This document shows positions 26,391 to 35,405 of a stretch of DNA of 64,000 bases, piece by piece. The notes under the pieces are model-generated. The model saw nothing but the letters and a program-made list of their open reading frames with translations, searched no databases and was not told where the DNA came from. Each line of letters opens with the position of its first letter. Within the stretch, counting starts at the first letter, position 1. The DNA lies in contig CAIYVZ010000019.1 in the NCBI GenBank assembly GCA_903929755.1, forward strand, positions 1 through 64,000, written 5' to 3'. Position numbers and translations under genes: made by a program. Source of the stretch: an uncultured Acidobacteriia bacterium (GTDB lineage: Bacteria; Acidobacteriota; Terriglobia; Bryobacterales; Bryobacteraceae).

Positions 26391-26427
26391 GGGTTCCGAG
26401 GAGTGAGACGCAACCTCAGAAGGTCAA
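26391..26427. repeat. Flanking direct repeat, right copy
   Basis: GGGTTCCGAGGAGTGAGACG followed by CAACCTCAGAAGGTCAA matches the copy at 25693-25727 at nearly every position, with two one-base insertions. It lies just after the Uma2 gene and its hairpin, and before the zinc-ribbon gene. Confidence 0.6.
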
Positions 26428-26495
26428 GGCCAAATGTACTATAGGTACTATTTTTTTGGTTGATCTCCGCGAAAATCAACTACAATTGGGGTAGC

Positions 26496-26699
26496 ATGCT
26501 CGAATGTCCCCGTTGCCGATCCTCGGATCTTTTGATCCGCCTGCCCGTTGGATGGGAGCGAATCCGAATGTTGTTCTCAAGCCTAAGGAAGTACAGGTGC
26601 GCCCTGTGTGCGTGCGCTTTCCTGGCACCGGACCGGAGGCGCCAGCCGCGCCTGACTGAGCGGGATACCGTTCCCTTTCGGCTCAAACCGCCCCTGTGA
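26496..26699 (+). CDS. Small zinc-ribbon protein
   Basis: The 67-residue product has two CxxC knuckles, CPRC near the N-terminus and CALC about 30 residues later, with a basic C-terminal half. That is a minimal zinc ribbon, possibly nucleic-acid binding. GGGGT lies just before ATG. It ends beside the 15-bp tandem array. No family assigned; small size makes the call moderate. Confidence 0.5.
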   Translation: MLECPRCRSSDLLIRLPVGWERIRMLFSSLRKYRCALCACAFLAPDRRRQPRLTERDTVPFRLKPPL

Positions 26700-26716
26700 T
26701 GCGCGCGGATCACACC

Positions 26717-26881
26717 ATGGCGGATCAAACCATGGCGGATCAAACCATGGCGGATCAAACCATGGCGGATCAAACCATGGCGGATCAAACCATAGCGGAT
26801 CAAACCATGGCGGATCAAACCATAGCGGATCAAACCATGGCGGATCAAACCATGGCGGATCAAACCATGGTGGATCAAACC
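26717..26881. repeat. Tandem array of a 15-bp unit, 11 copies
   Basis: The unit ATGGCGGATCAAACC repeats 11 times without interruption. Two units carry ATA for ATG and the last has GTG for GCG at its second codon. A partial unit precedes (GCGGATCACACC). The unit length is a multiple of three, so frames stay open, which produces an artificial MADQT repeat on the plus strand. The stop codon of the OPT transporter (26877-26875, minus) lies in the last unit. Confidence 0.95.
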
Positions 26882-28893
26882 ATGGCGGAAGGTGGTGCCG
26901 GGTCGTCCGGCTTGCCCGCATTCGAGAGTGGAACCTGGATCAGGATCAGCGCCAGCAGTGCCAGTACCACCAGCCCCAGCAAGTACGACGGATTCGCCGA
27001 GATCTGCGGCACCTTGATGTCCTTGTAGTTGAACCAGGCGATCACCAGGCCCATCAGCGCCTCTCCGGCAATCAGGCCTGACGCCGCCAGAACTCCCACG
27101 TTTTCCACCCTCGTCTTCTGGCCCTCGTTCAGACGCCGCTTCGCTCCAATTGCGTCCGTCACCCAGCGAATCATGCCGCCGATGAAGATGGCGAAGGTTG
27201 TGCCGATCGGCAGATACATGCCGATAGCGACCAGCATCGGGCTTTTCACGCCGGTCATAATGAGGGCCACGCCCAGCAGAATGCCGCCCACAATCAGAGG
27301 CCAGGCCATATCGCCGCCCACAATCCCCTGTGCCAGGGAGGCCATCAAACCAGCCTGCGGCGCGGAGAGTTTCGGGTCTCCGAAACCAATGCCGCCCGTG
27401 TTGATGTTGCCCTGGTGCAGCGCGAGCAGCGGGAAGTACATCACCGCGCTGGCTGCGACCACCGCGATCAGCTCCACGATCTGGATGTTTCGGGGCGTGC
27501 CGCCGATGATGTAGCCGACCTTGAAATCCTGCAGCAGTTCCCCGGCCACGGCGCTGGATACGCAAACCACAGCTGCGACTCCGAGAACGGCAATGACGCC
27601 GCTGGGGCCCGAAACGCCGAGCGACACCATCAGCAGCGCCGCGATGATCAGCGTGGAGAGTGTCAGCCCTGAGATGGGGTTATTGGAAGATCCGATCACG
27701 CCCACCAGGTAGCCCGAAACCGTGGCAAAACAGAAACCCACCACCAGCATGACGACGGCTGCCACCAGCGCGGGGACAAGGCCCTTCGAAAGGTAGAAAT
27801 ACAGCGCAATCATGGCAAGAAACACCACAAAAATGCCGGCCAGAACCACTCGGGAGCTCATGTAACGCTCGGTGCGTGCGGTCTGTTCAAGGGGGGCGGA
27901 GCCGGATTTGAGTTCCGCGAACGCTCTTGCCAGGCCGCCCATCAGGGACTTACGCATTTTAAAGAGCGTGAAGCACGCGCCTGTCAGCATAGTGCCGACT
28001 GCGATCGGGCGCACAATAAACCGCCACACGCCATTCGCCAGCGCCAGCCAGCTCTCGTCCGTATGGTTCGGCGGCAGGTAAGCAGAGAGTTGCGGTCCGA
28101 GGAAGTAGATGAGCAGCGGGATCATCAGGCCCCAGGCGATCACAGAGCCAGAAAAGTTCAGGGACGCCAGTTGCGGTCCAATTACGTAGCCGACACCGAT
28201 GTAAGCCGGGCTGATGGAGGGTCCGGAGAATACGGTGACGCCGCCGGTTTGCAGGGTTTTGGCGGAACCGAGAGGCCCCAGTCGCAAGGCTGTCCTGCCC
28301 AGATTGCCGATCCGGAAGAACCAGTCCTGATCGGTGGCGAAACCGCCAAAAGCACTGGTGAGGAAGGCCAGGCCCCCGAACGCCATGTTGTAAAAAAGAT
28401 ACTTGGCCGCCTGCGAGCCTACCTGGCCGGCTTTGTGAATCTGCGAAGCCGCCACCGATTCGGGGAAGGGCAGGGAATCGTCTTCCACCAGCGCGCGCCG
28501 GATCAGGGAGACAAAAAGCACGCCCAGAATACTGCCCACCATCATGAGCGCGGTGGATTTCCAGTAGGATCCCGAAGAGTCGAAGTTGACCCAGGAGCCT
28601 GAAATCACGAACGCCGGGATGGTGAAAACCGCTCCTGCCGCCACCGATTCGCCAATCGAGCCGGCAGTTCGCGCGATGTTTTCTTCGAGGATCGTGCCCT
28701 TGAATAGCCGCAACACTGCCATGCCGATGACCGCCGCCGGGTAAGTAGCGGCGATGGTCTGCCCCGCCTTCAGCCCCAGATACGCATTCGCAGCACCCAG
28801 GACGACGCACATCACCAGGCCGATCAGCGTGGCCCGGAGAGTGAACTCGCTCATCTTCAGGCCAGGCGGGACAAACGGCTTATGTTCGCTCAT
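26875..28893 (-). CDS. OPT-family oligopeptide/metal-chelate transporter
   Basis: The 672-residue membrane protein has about 14-16 helices and starts with the family pattern FTLRATLIGLVMCVVLGAANAYLGLKAGQTIAATYPAAVIGMAVLR. NPISGLTLSTL and GDMAWPLIVGGILLG are further OPT landmarks. Members carry peptides or iron-siderophore-like ligands by proton symport. The C-terminus runs into a 15-bp tandem array, which supplies the last residues and stop codon. It overlaps yqeY by 4 nt. Confidence 0.92.
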   Translation of the reverse strand: MSEHKPFVPPGLKMSEFTLRATLIGLVMCVVLGAANAYLGLKAGQTIAATYPAAVIGMAVLRLFKGTILEENIARTAGSIGESVAAGAVFTIPAFVISGSWVNFDSSGSYWKSTALMMVGSILGVLFVSLIRRALVEDDSLPFPESVAASQIHKAGQVGSQAAKYLFYNMAFGGLAFLTSAFGGFATDQDWFFRIGNLGRTALRLGPLGSAKTLQTGGVTVFSGPSISPAYIGVGYVIGPQLASLNFSGSVIAWGLMIPLLIYFLGPQLSAYLPPNHTDESWLALANGVWRFIVRPIAVGTMLTGACFTLFKMRKSLMGGLARAFAELKSGSAPLEQTARTERYMSSRVVLAGIFVVFLAMIALYFYLSKGLVPALVAAVVMLVVGFCFATVSGYLVGVIGSSNNPISGLTLSTLIIAALLMVSLGVSGPSGVIAVLGVAAVVCVSSAVAGELLQDFKVGYIIGGTPRNIQIVELIAVVAASAVMYFPLLALHQGNINTGGIGFGDPKLSAPQAGLMASLAQGIVGGDMAWPLIVGGILLGVALIMTGVKSPMLVAIGMYLPIGTTFAIFIGGMIRWVTDAIGAKRRLNEGQKTRVENVGVLAASGLIAGEALMGLVIAWFNYKDIKVPQISANPSYLLGLVVLALLALILIQVPLSNAGKPDDPAPPSAMV

Positions 28894-29339
28894 TGCAGTC
28901 TCGCTTTTACCTTTTCACTTAGAAGTCGTCCATCCACGGTCTTGCCCGTCAGCTTCGCAGTGGCGGCTTTGATCACCAGGCCCATTTGTTTGGCCGAGGT
29001 TGCGCCGGTCTCGCCGAGGGCGGCTTCCACTGCGGCCAGAATCTCTTCTTCGGAAGCTGAGGCGGGCAGATAGCTTTCAATGATTAACTTCTCCGCGTCC
29101 TCCCGGTCTGCCAGCTCTTCACGGCCACCCTTGCGGAACATTTCGGAGGCGTCAATTCTCTGCTTCACCAGACTTTTCAGCAGTTGCTGTTCGCCGGCTT
29201 CACCCAGCGGCTTCGAGGGATCCACCGAGAGCGCCTTCTGCAACGCGGTCTTGATCATCCGGATTGCGCCGAGTTTTAGTTCCTCTTTGGCCTTCATGGC
29301 GGCCACAAGATCTTTCTGCAACTGGTCGATTAAAGGCAT
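28890..29339 (-). CDS. yqeY: GatB/YqeY-domain protein
   Basis: The 149-residue helical protein has the YqeY signature: KDLVAAMKAKEELKLGAIRMIKTALQKA, RKGGREELADREDAEKLIIESYLP and MGLVIKAATAKLTGKTVDGRLLSEKVK. It resembles the tRNA-binding tail domain of GatB, and is suspected to act in tRNA-dependent amidation. It is divergent from serA across 129 nt and translationally coupled to the OPT gene. Confidence 0.93.
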   Translation of the reverse strand: MPLIDQLQKDLVAAMKAKEELKLGAIRMIKTALQKALSVDPSKPLGEAGEQQLLKSLVKQRIDASEMFRKGGREELADREDAEKLIIESYLPASASEEEILAAVEAALGETGATSAKQMGLVIKAATAKLTGKTVDGRLLSEKVKARLQ

Positions 29340-29409
29340 ATGTTTGATATTCTAAAGACTCTACTTCCTTCCCGTGTCCATAAGCAAGCAACACCTCCTT
29401 TTCACGGGT

Positions 29410-29449
29410 TTGACACCTGTTTCTACATCCGTCGGCCTGGTCGCCGACG
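29410..29449 (+). promoter_or_regulatory. Possible serA promoter and leader hairpin
   Basis: A consensus -35 TTGACA is at 29410-29415, with no good -10 at the usual spacing. A hairpin CGTCGGC (29430-29436) / GCCGACG (29443-29449) follows, 19 nt before the serA ATG. It could influence translation; support is weak. Confidence 0.35.
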
Positions 29450-29468
29450 TTGAGGCCGCATAAAAATA

Positions 29469-31046
29469 ATGAACGTTTTAATCGCAGAACCCATGGCCCA
29501 GGCGGGCATTGAACTCTTTCAGGCGCAGGCCGGCTGGAACGTCATCGTCTCCAACCCCAAAGAGTATGCAAAGCATCTTGCCGACTGCGAAGCCCTGGTT
29601 GTGCGCTCCGCCGTTCAGGTGAATGGCGACGTTCTGAAGCAGGCCCCGAAGCTGAGGGTGGTTGGCCGCGCCGGTGTAGGCGTGGACAACGTGGACCTCC
29701 AGGCCGCCACAGCAGCCGGCGTTCTCGTCATGAACACCCCCGGCGGCAATGCCGTTTCGGTGGCCGAACACACCATCGCGCTCATGCTCTCTATGGCCCG
29801 CGCCATTCCGCAGGCCAGCGCCTCCACCAAGTCCGGCAAATGGGAGAAAAAGAAGTTCCTTGGCAGCGAACTCCGCGGCAAGACGCTCGGTATCGTCGGC
29901 CTCGGGTCTATCGGCCGTGAAGTGGTGAAACGTGCCCGCGCTTTTGAAATGCGCGTGGTCTCTTATGACCCGTACGTCACCACCGGCATCGCCCGCGACC
30001 TCGGCGTCGAACTTGTCTCGCTCGACGACCTCTATGCCCAGAGCGACTACATCACGGTTCACGTTTCGCTCACGCCCGAGACCGACAAGCTCCTGAACGA
30101 AACCGCCTTCGCCAAAATGAAGACCGGCGTTCGCATCGTCAACTGCGCCCGCGGCGAACTCGTGGATGAACTCGCCCTCAAGGCCGCCATCGAATCCGGC
30201 AAAGTTGCCGGTGCCTCGCTCGACGTGTTCGCGAAGGAACCGACAGACGCTTCGTTCCCCCTCTTCAGCCTTGACCAGGTTCTGGCCACCCCCCACATTG
30301 GCGGCTCCACGGAAGAAGCCCAGGAAATCGTCGGCGTCCGCATCGCCGAACAGATGGTGGAATACCTGCAGAACGGTGTCGCCATCAACGCGGTCAACAT
30401 GCCGTCGCTCTCCCCTGATCAATACAAGGCGGCGACCCCCTTCATTGACCTCTGCGAACGCCTCGGCCGCTTCTCCGCCCACCTTCTGACGGGCAACCCC
30501 ACCGTCATCCGTCTTACCTACTTCGGCCGCATCGCCGACATGAACACCACGCTGCTCCGCAACGCGGGTCTGGCCGGGGTTCTGAACCGCTCCACAGCCG
30601 CCCGCGCCAACGTGATCAACTCGATGCAGATCGCCTCCGAACGCGGCTGGACAGTGGCTGAAATTCATGACAAGAAGTCCGGCCACGCCGACTCCGTCCG
30701 TCTCGAAATCGAAACGGACTCGTCGCTGACCACGGTAGACGGCGCTGTTGTTCTTGGGAAACCCCGCCTGATGCAGGTGGATGGCATTTACTGCGAAGCG
30801 CCCCTCACCGGACCGCTGGTTTGCATGAAGAATCTGGATGTCCCCGGCGTGATCGGTCACGTGGGTTCGGTCCTCGGTTCCAACCTGATCAATATCGCCA
30901 ACTTCTCGCTTGGGCGCCGCGATTCCGGCGAACCGCTGGAAGCGATCGCAGTGGTTTCCACCGACACCCTGGTGCCCCAGGATGTTCTGGATCAGCTGAT
31001 GTCCAACCCGGCCGTCAAGTTGGCCCGCTCGGTCGTCATCGCCTAG
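29469..31046 (+). CDS. serA: D-3-phosphoglycerate dehydrogenase
   Basis: This is the long (525-residue) form of the first serine-pathway enzyme. VVGRAGVGVDNVDLQAATAAGVLVMNTPGGN, the Rossmann GLGSIGREVVKRA, NCARGELVDELAL, and DVFAKEP then ATPHIGGSTEEAQ with catalytic His are all present. Residues about 315-450 form the allosteric substrate-binding domain, and the ACT domain ends the protein (about 452-525). Part of its 3' end is duplicated at 31201-31250. Confidence 0.96.
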   Translation: MNVLIAEPMAQAGIELFQAQAGWNVIVSNPKEYAKHLADCEALVVRSAVQVNGDVLKQAPKLRVVGRAGVGVDNVDLQAATAAGVLVMNTPGGNAVSVAEHTIALMLSMARAIPQASASTKSGKWEKKKFLGSELRGKTLGIVGLGSIGREVVKRARAFEMRVVSYDPYVTTGIARDLGVELVSLDDLYAQSDYITVHVSLTPETDKLLNETAFAKMKTGVRIVNCARGELVDELALKAAIESGKVAGASLDVFAKEPTDASFPLFSLDQVLATPHIGGSTEEAQEIVGVRIAEQMVEYLQNGVAINAVNMPSLSPDQYKAATPFIDLCERLGRFSAHLLTGNPTVIRLTYFGRIADMNTTLLRNAGLAGVLNRSTAARANVINSMQIASERGWTVAEIHDKKSGHADSVRLEIETDSSLTTVDGAVVLGKPRLMQVDGIYCEAPLTGPLVCMKNLDVPGVIGHVGSVLGSNLINIANFSLGRRDSGEPLEAIAVVSTDTLVPQDVLDQLMSNPAVKLARSVVIA

Positions 31047-31058
31047 TCGTTCCTGAAG

Positions 31059-31199
31059 TCAATTCTGTTCCTGATATCTTCGGAACTCATGCTTTTCAGC
31101 TGCCCGGGCTGAGATGATCCGGATGATTTCTTCGCCATGTCTCTTTTCTCGATACACGTGAACCACGATTAGAACAGGGCCAGACACGCGGGTCAGCCA
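31059..31199 (-). pseudogene. C-terminal fragment of a BrnT-family toxin
   Basis: On the minus strand an open stretch reads LTRVSGPVLIVVHVYREK and continues GEEIIRIISARAAEKHEFRRY before a TGA at 31061-31059. The IRIISAR(K/R)A segment followed by basic residues is the signature end of BrnT (DUF497) ribonuclease toxins. The N-terminal half, with other active-site residues, is missing, and no BrnA antitoxin follows, as serA is at once downstream. The upstream break coincides with the serA-tail copy. It is too short for an ordinary gene call. Confidence 0.7.
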
Positions 31200-31200
31200 G

Positions 31201-31250
31201 GCTGTGCTGGACCAGCTAATGTCCAATCCGGCGATGAAACTCCCCCGGGC
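31201..31250 (+). repeat. serA: Decayed duplicate of the serA 3' end
   Basis: GCTGTGCTGGACCAGCTAAT and the next 30 nt match GATGTTCTGGATCAGCTGAT and onward in serA (30981-31030) at about four of five positions. It encodes the beginning of a matching LDQLMSNPAMKL stretch. The copy is out of context and separated from the original by the BrnT fragment. Confidence 0.7.
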
Positions 31251-31333
31251 CTCTCGCCTTCGGTTAACTTAGGTCTGGCCGAGCCTCCTTCACATCCTGA
31301 TCGGAAAGCATTACGATCGCTGCAGGAGGTATT

Positions 31334-32875
31334 ATGCCTGAAAAAAGAGGATTCAGTCTGAAATCCCGTTCCGTATTCATGAGACTCTCTGCGGCGGCCC
31401 TCGTATGTTTGCTGGCGGCCGGGGCGCTTTTTGCGCAGGCCGGGTTCAACGACGACCGGGTGATGCTCCAGGGTTTCTACTGGGAGTCAAACCGTTTCGG
31501 CCACACCGAAAAGTACCCGGAACTCGGAAACAAGCATTGGTACGAAGTGGTGCAAAGCAAAGCTCCCGAAATTCGCGCAGCCGGATTCGATCTGATCTGG
31601 CTGCCACCACCCGCCTGGGCTGGAGACCTGAAAGAAGGCTACAGCCCCAAACAGTATTTCCGCTTCGATAACAGCTACGGTAGCTTCGGGCAGCATCGCG
31701 CCGCCCTGGAAGCGCTGCTCACGAACGGCATAGAGCCCGTCGCCGACATCGTCATCAATCACCGCGACGGAACGAACGGCTGGGCCGATTTCACGAATCC
31801 GGCCTGGGGAACCTGGGCCATCTGTCAGGATGACGAGGCGTTCTCATCGCCCGACTCCGGTATCGCCAATACGCCCGCCGACCAGCGCGGAAAGTGCGAA
31901 GAATATCCCGATTACCGGGCCGGCGGCACCTACGCCTATCCCTCCTACCGGGATATAAACCACACGGACCTACGCGTCCGGGCCGACATTGAACGCTTCT
32001 TGTTGAGTCTCCAGTCTCTGGGGTACCGCGGCTGGCGCTACGACATGGTTCACGGCTATGGCGCCAGGTGGATCTCCGTCTACAACCGCCTGACACACCC
32101 CACGTTCTCAGTGGGTGAATACGACTGGAGCGAACAGGAGCAACAGCGCGGCTGGACCATGGCCACCGCCACGGACCCTGCCGCAACAGGCGAGTCACGC
32201 CTCCGCACCGGCAGCGATGTCTTCGACTTTGCCACCCAGTGGCGTCTGAAAGAGATCACGCAGGGTAATTACACAGCGCTCTACGGCTTCGGCTTTGGTG
32301 TGGGCCTTGTTGGCGACACCACGGATGGTCTCGCCTGGAAAAACCGTGCCGTTACCTTCGTGGAGAATCACGACACCGGGTACCGAACCGATCCGGACCG
32401 CACGCCACAGGAAGACCACAAGTTCGATTCGTTTGCCAATAACTGGCAGGTGGAGCAGGCGTACGCCCAAATTTTGACCCACCCCGGTGTCCCGAGCGTT
32501 TACTGGAAGCACTATTTCGAATGGGGCTCAGACCTGCAGAACAAGATCAGCGCGCTGATTAACGCCAGAAAAATAGCGGGCGTTACTTCCGGCAGTCGCG
32601 TCGATATGCAGGGAAATGCGCGCACGGCTGGCGTCTATGCCGCCCGGATTACCGGCAGCCACGGCATGTTGTACGTCCGGATCGGCGGTAACGAACAGAA
32701 GTGGCAGCCGTCAGATTCCGGGTATGCGGATTATCGTGAGTATGCCCGCGGAGCCGGTTGGCAGGTCTGGGTCGGATTGCCGGGAAATCCGCCATTGGAG
32801 CATGCCACGCCACACGCACCTTTCCCCGTTCCGACTTTTCGTCCGGCGGCTCAAATTCAACCACCGCCGGAGTAA
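31334..32875 (+). CDS. Exported alpha-amylase, glycoside hydrolase family 13
   Basis: A signal peptide (about residues 14-36, ending LFAQA) precedes the GH13 barrel. The four conserved regions are visible: DIVINH (I), GWRYDMVHGYG with the nucleophile Asp (II), FSVGEYDW with the acid Glu (III) and FVENHDT with the transition-state Asp (IV). The layout, and a C-terminal beta domain ending RAAGWQVWVG-like (ARGAGWQVWVG), resemble plant-type alpha-amylases. GCAGGAGG precedes ATG by 6 nt. It stands as a single gene convergent with cysN. Confidence 0.95.
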   Translation: MPEKRGFSLKSRSVFMRLSAAALVCLLAAGALFAQAGFNDDRVMLQGFYWESNRFGHTEKYPELGNKHWYEVVQSKAPEIRAAGFDLIWLPPPAWAGDLKEGYSPKQYFRFDNSYGSFGQHRAALEALLTNGIEPVADIVINHRDGTNGWADFTNPAWGTWAICQDDEAFSSPDSGIANTPADQRGKCEEYPDYRAGGTYAYPSYRDINHTDLRVRADIERFLLSLQSLGYRGWRYDMVHGYGARWISVYNRLTHPTFSVGEYDWSEQEQQRGWTMATATDPAATGESRLRTGSDVFDFATQWRLKEITQGNYTALYGFGFGVGLVGDTTDGLAWKNRAVTFVENHDTGYRTDPDRTPQEDHKFDSFANNWQVEQAYAQILTHPGVPSVYWKHYFEWGSDLQNKISALINARKIAGVTSGSRVDMQGNARTAGVYAARITGSHGMLYVRIGGNEQKWQPSDSGYADYREYARGAGWQVWVGLPGNPPLEHATPHAPFPVPTFRPAAQIQPPPE

Positions 32876-32884
32876 CTACTCCGG
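32867..32884. terminator. Hairpin between convergent amylase and cysN genes
   Basis: CCGGAGT, loop AACT, ACTCCGG: a perfect 7-bp stem spanning the amylase stop codon. It lies between two convergent genes only 11 nt apart and so could end transcription in both directions, though no T-run follows on either strand. Confidence 0.45.
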
Positions 32885-32886
32885 GC

Positions 32887-34464
32887 TTAAATCCCCTCGC
32901 CCTCGATCAGCTGTTCTTCCTGGCTGATCAGGACGCCCCGCCGTTCCAGTTGCTGCACCGCATCGTGCGTTGCCAGGCCGCTCAGGTCAATAGCAGTCGT
33001 CGTTGCGCCGGACGTAATAATCAGGATCATCCCGACCACCGCCGCCAGGGACAGGGCATTGGCCGGAGCTACGCCCATTACCGCAACATTTGCACCACGA
33101 TCGAACAGTTCACGTTCCAGAAGATAGGCCGACTCGCTGTCTTCCACCAGCACTACCGCCGGTTTGTGCCCGAATCTTGCCGCCCGTTCACTCTCCGATA
33201 CCTGGCCCCGGACTTCCTCTTTACCCTCGGTCCCGGTAATCATCCCCGCGCCCAGCGTTTCATTCGAAAGCGGGTCAATAATGATGAACGCGCCCGTGAT
33301 CCGGTTCTTCGCGTAGTGGTCGAAGTACAGAGGATGGTGCGTCTGAATCGAAATCTCGCCGATCTCGTTCAGTTGCAGACGCGCCGCGCCCACCCGTTCC
33401 AGGGAATTTACGTCCATCCGGAAATTCACCGAACGAATCACGCCACGGACCTGATGGGACGTGTGCTTAATGAAGTAACTGCGGCCAGGTTCCAGCGCGG
33501 TCGCGTTCATCCAAACACAGTTCGCGCGAAAACGCCGGGCCACGTGCGGAACTGCGTCCGCCGCGACAATCAAATCCCCGCGGCTGATATCAATTTCGTC
33601 CGCCAGACAAAGCACAACGGACTGCTGCGCATAAGCGCTGTCCAGATCGCCATTCCACGTCACGATCCGGGTAATTTTCGAGCGCCGCCGTGCCGGCAGA
33701 GCCAGAACTTCCTCGCCCGCGCGGAATGTGCCCGAAGCCATCTGTCCCGCATAACCCCGGAAGTCGAGATCCGGACGCAACACATACTGCACCGGGAACC
33801 GGGCCGGAGCCGACGCCAGATCTTCATCCGCGTTCACCGTCTCCAGGTGATCCAGCAGAGCCTTGCCTGTAAACCACGGCGTCTTCGGGCTCAAATCCAC
33901 CACGTTGTCGCCGTCGCGTGCGCTCATGGGAATGAACACGGCTTTGGGGGCGCCAATCTTGCGCAGAAACTCCGTAAACTCGACGTGAATCTTTTCGTAG
34001 ATGTCCCGGTCCCACTCCACCAGGTCCATCTTGTTAATGGCCACTACGAAATGCTGGATGCCCAGCAGATTCGCAATAAACGCATGGCGGCGCGACTGCG
34101 GCAACACGCCATTGCGCGCGTCGATCAGAATAATGGCCAGATGCGCAGTGGAGGCACCCGTGGCCATATTCCGTGTGTACTGCTCGTGCCCCGGCGTATC
34201 GGCGATGATGAACTTGCGTTTCGGCGTCGAGAAATACCGGTACGCCACGTCAATCGTGATGCCCTGTTCGCGCTCAGCCCGCAAACCATCGGTCAGCAGC
34301 GCCAGATCAATCACGCCGCCGCTGGAATTCACTGAAGCCTTGGCCACACTGGCCAGCTGGTCTTCGTAAACCCCCTTGGAATCGTAAAGCAACCGCCCGA
34401 TCAGCGTGCTCTTTCCGTCATCCACGCTGCCAGCGGTGGAGAATCGCAGAAGTGTCATCGCCAT
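32887..34464 (-). CDS. cysN: Sulfate adenylyltransferase subunit 1 with vestigial APS-kinase tail
   Basis: The GTPase subunit of ATP sulfurylase, which drives formation of adenylyl sulfate. GSVDDGKSTLIGRLLYDSK (P-loop), DTPGHEQYTRNM and NKMDLVEW are intact, and the EF-Tu-like domains 2-3 follow to about residue 415. The remaining 110 residues begin with SESERAARFGHKPAVVLV, which matches the entry to the CysC domain of CysNC fusions, but the P-loop GLSGAGKST is replaced by VEDSESAYL and the rest is about half normal CysC length. The kinase activity must be lost. cysD stands directly upstream, the stop and start adjacent. Confidence 0.93.
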   Translation of the reverse strand: MAMTLLRFSTAGSVDDGKSTLIGRLLYDSKGVYEDQLASVAKASVNSSGGVIDLALLTDGLRAEREQGITIDVAYRYFSTPKRKFIIADTPGHEQYTRNMATGASTAHLAIILIDARNGVLPQSRRHAFIANLLGIQHFVVAINKMDLVEWDRDIYEKIHVEFTEFLRKIGAPKAVFIPMSARDGDNVVDLSPKTPWFTGKALLDHLETVNADEDLASAPARFPVQYVLRPDLDFRGYAGQMASGTFRAGEEVLALPARRRSKITRIVTWNGDLDSAYAQQSVVLCLADEIDISRGDLIVAADAVPHVARRFRANCVWMNATALEPGRSYFIKHTSHQVRGVIRSVNFRMDVNSLERVGAARLQLNEIGEISIQTHHPLYFDHYAKNRITGAFIIIDPLSNETLGAGMITGTEGKEEVRGQVSESERAARFGHKPAVVLVEDSESAYLLERELFDRGANVAVMGVAPANALSLAAVVGMILIITSGATTTAIDLSGLATHDAVQQLERRGVLISQEEQLIEGEGI

Positions 34465-35355
34465 TTAGAAATAGCCCTCGCGCTTCTTGATCTCCATGGA
34501 ACCTTCCTGGTCATGATCGATCACACGGTTTTCCCGCTCCGACCGGCGTACCAGCTTCATCTCGTCAATAATCTTTTCAATCGTATCGGCTTCGGAGCGA
34601 ATCGCGCCCGTACACGGACTGCAACCCAATGACCGCATCCGGCACATCACCATCTCCGGCTTTTCACCTGGCAGCAGCATAAAATCCTGCTCCACCGGCA
34701 CCAGCGACCCTCCGCGCACCACCATCAGCCGCGGCTTCGCGTAGTAGAGTGGCACGATGGGGATGCTCTCGCGCTCAATGTACTGCCAAACGTCCAGCTC
34801 CGTCCAGTTTGAAAGCGGGAACACGCGAATGTGCTGTCCCTTATCCACCCTGGCGTTGTAGGCGTTCCAGAGTTCGGGACGCTGATTCTTCGGATCCCAC
34901 TGCCCGAACTCGTCGCGGAACGAATACACACGTTCCTTCGCCCTCGACTTCTCTTCATCGCGCCGCGCACCACCAAAAGCGGCATCGTAGCCACCCGCCG
35001 CCAAGCCATCCAGCAGCGCCCGCGTCTTCAGCAGGCCGCAACACTTCTGCGTGCCAATCGCGATCGGGTTGGTGCCGCCGTCAATTGCCGCCTGATTCGT
35101 ATGAACGATCAGCCTGGCGCCAATCGACGCGCAGAACTCGTCCCGGAACGTGATCATTTCGCGGAACTTGTACGTCGTGTCAATGTGCAGAAGAGGAAAG
35201 GGAATCCGCCCGGGGAAGAAAGCCTTCTGGGCGAGGCGAACCATTACAGACGAATCCTTGCCTATCGAATACAGCATGACGGGGTTTTGGAACTCGGCCG
35301 CAACTTCGCGGATGATGTGAATGCTCTCAGCTTCGAGCAGGTCTAAATGGTCCAC
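34465..35355 (-). CDS. cysD: Sulfate adenylyltransferase subunit 2
   Basis: The 296-residue PP-loop enzyme forms APS with CysN. The start of [29 protein letters not shown] contains the PP-loop SIGKDSSVM, and [38 protein letters not shown]-type and GCSPCTGAI segments are present ([18 protein letters not shown] here). It is the first gene of the cysDN pair, and with cysN gives sulfate activation for cysteine synthesis. Confidence 0.96.
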   Translation of the reverse strand: MDHLDLLEAESIHIIREVAAEFQNPVMLYSIGKDSSVMVRLAQKAFFPGRIPFPLLHIDTTYKFREMITFRDEFCASIGARLIVHTNQAAIDGGTNPIAIGTQKCCGLLKTRALLDGLAAGGYDAAFGGARRDEEKSRAKERVYSFRDEFGQWDPKNQRPELWNAYNARVDKGQHIRVFPLSNWTELDVWQYIERESIPIVPLYYAKPRLMVVRGGSLVPVEQDFMLLPGEKPEMVMCRMRSLGCSPCTGAIRSEADTIEKIIDEMKLVRRSERENRVIDHDQEGSMEIKKREGYF

Positions 35356-35405
35356 TGTAAGTACTAACCTTAGGATACCTTATAAAGTTGATCGGATTAG
35401 GGTAG

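Noticed and set aside
26696-27028. A MADQT-repeat protein from the 15-bp array
   Set aside because: The frame exists only because the unit is divisible by three; it then runs antisense into the OPT gene. No ribosome site.
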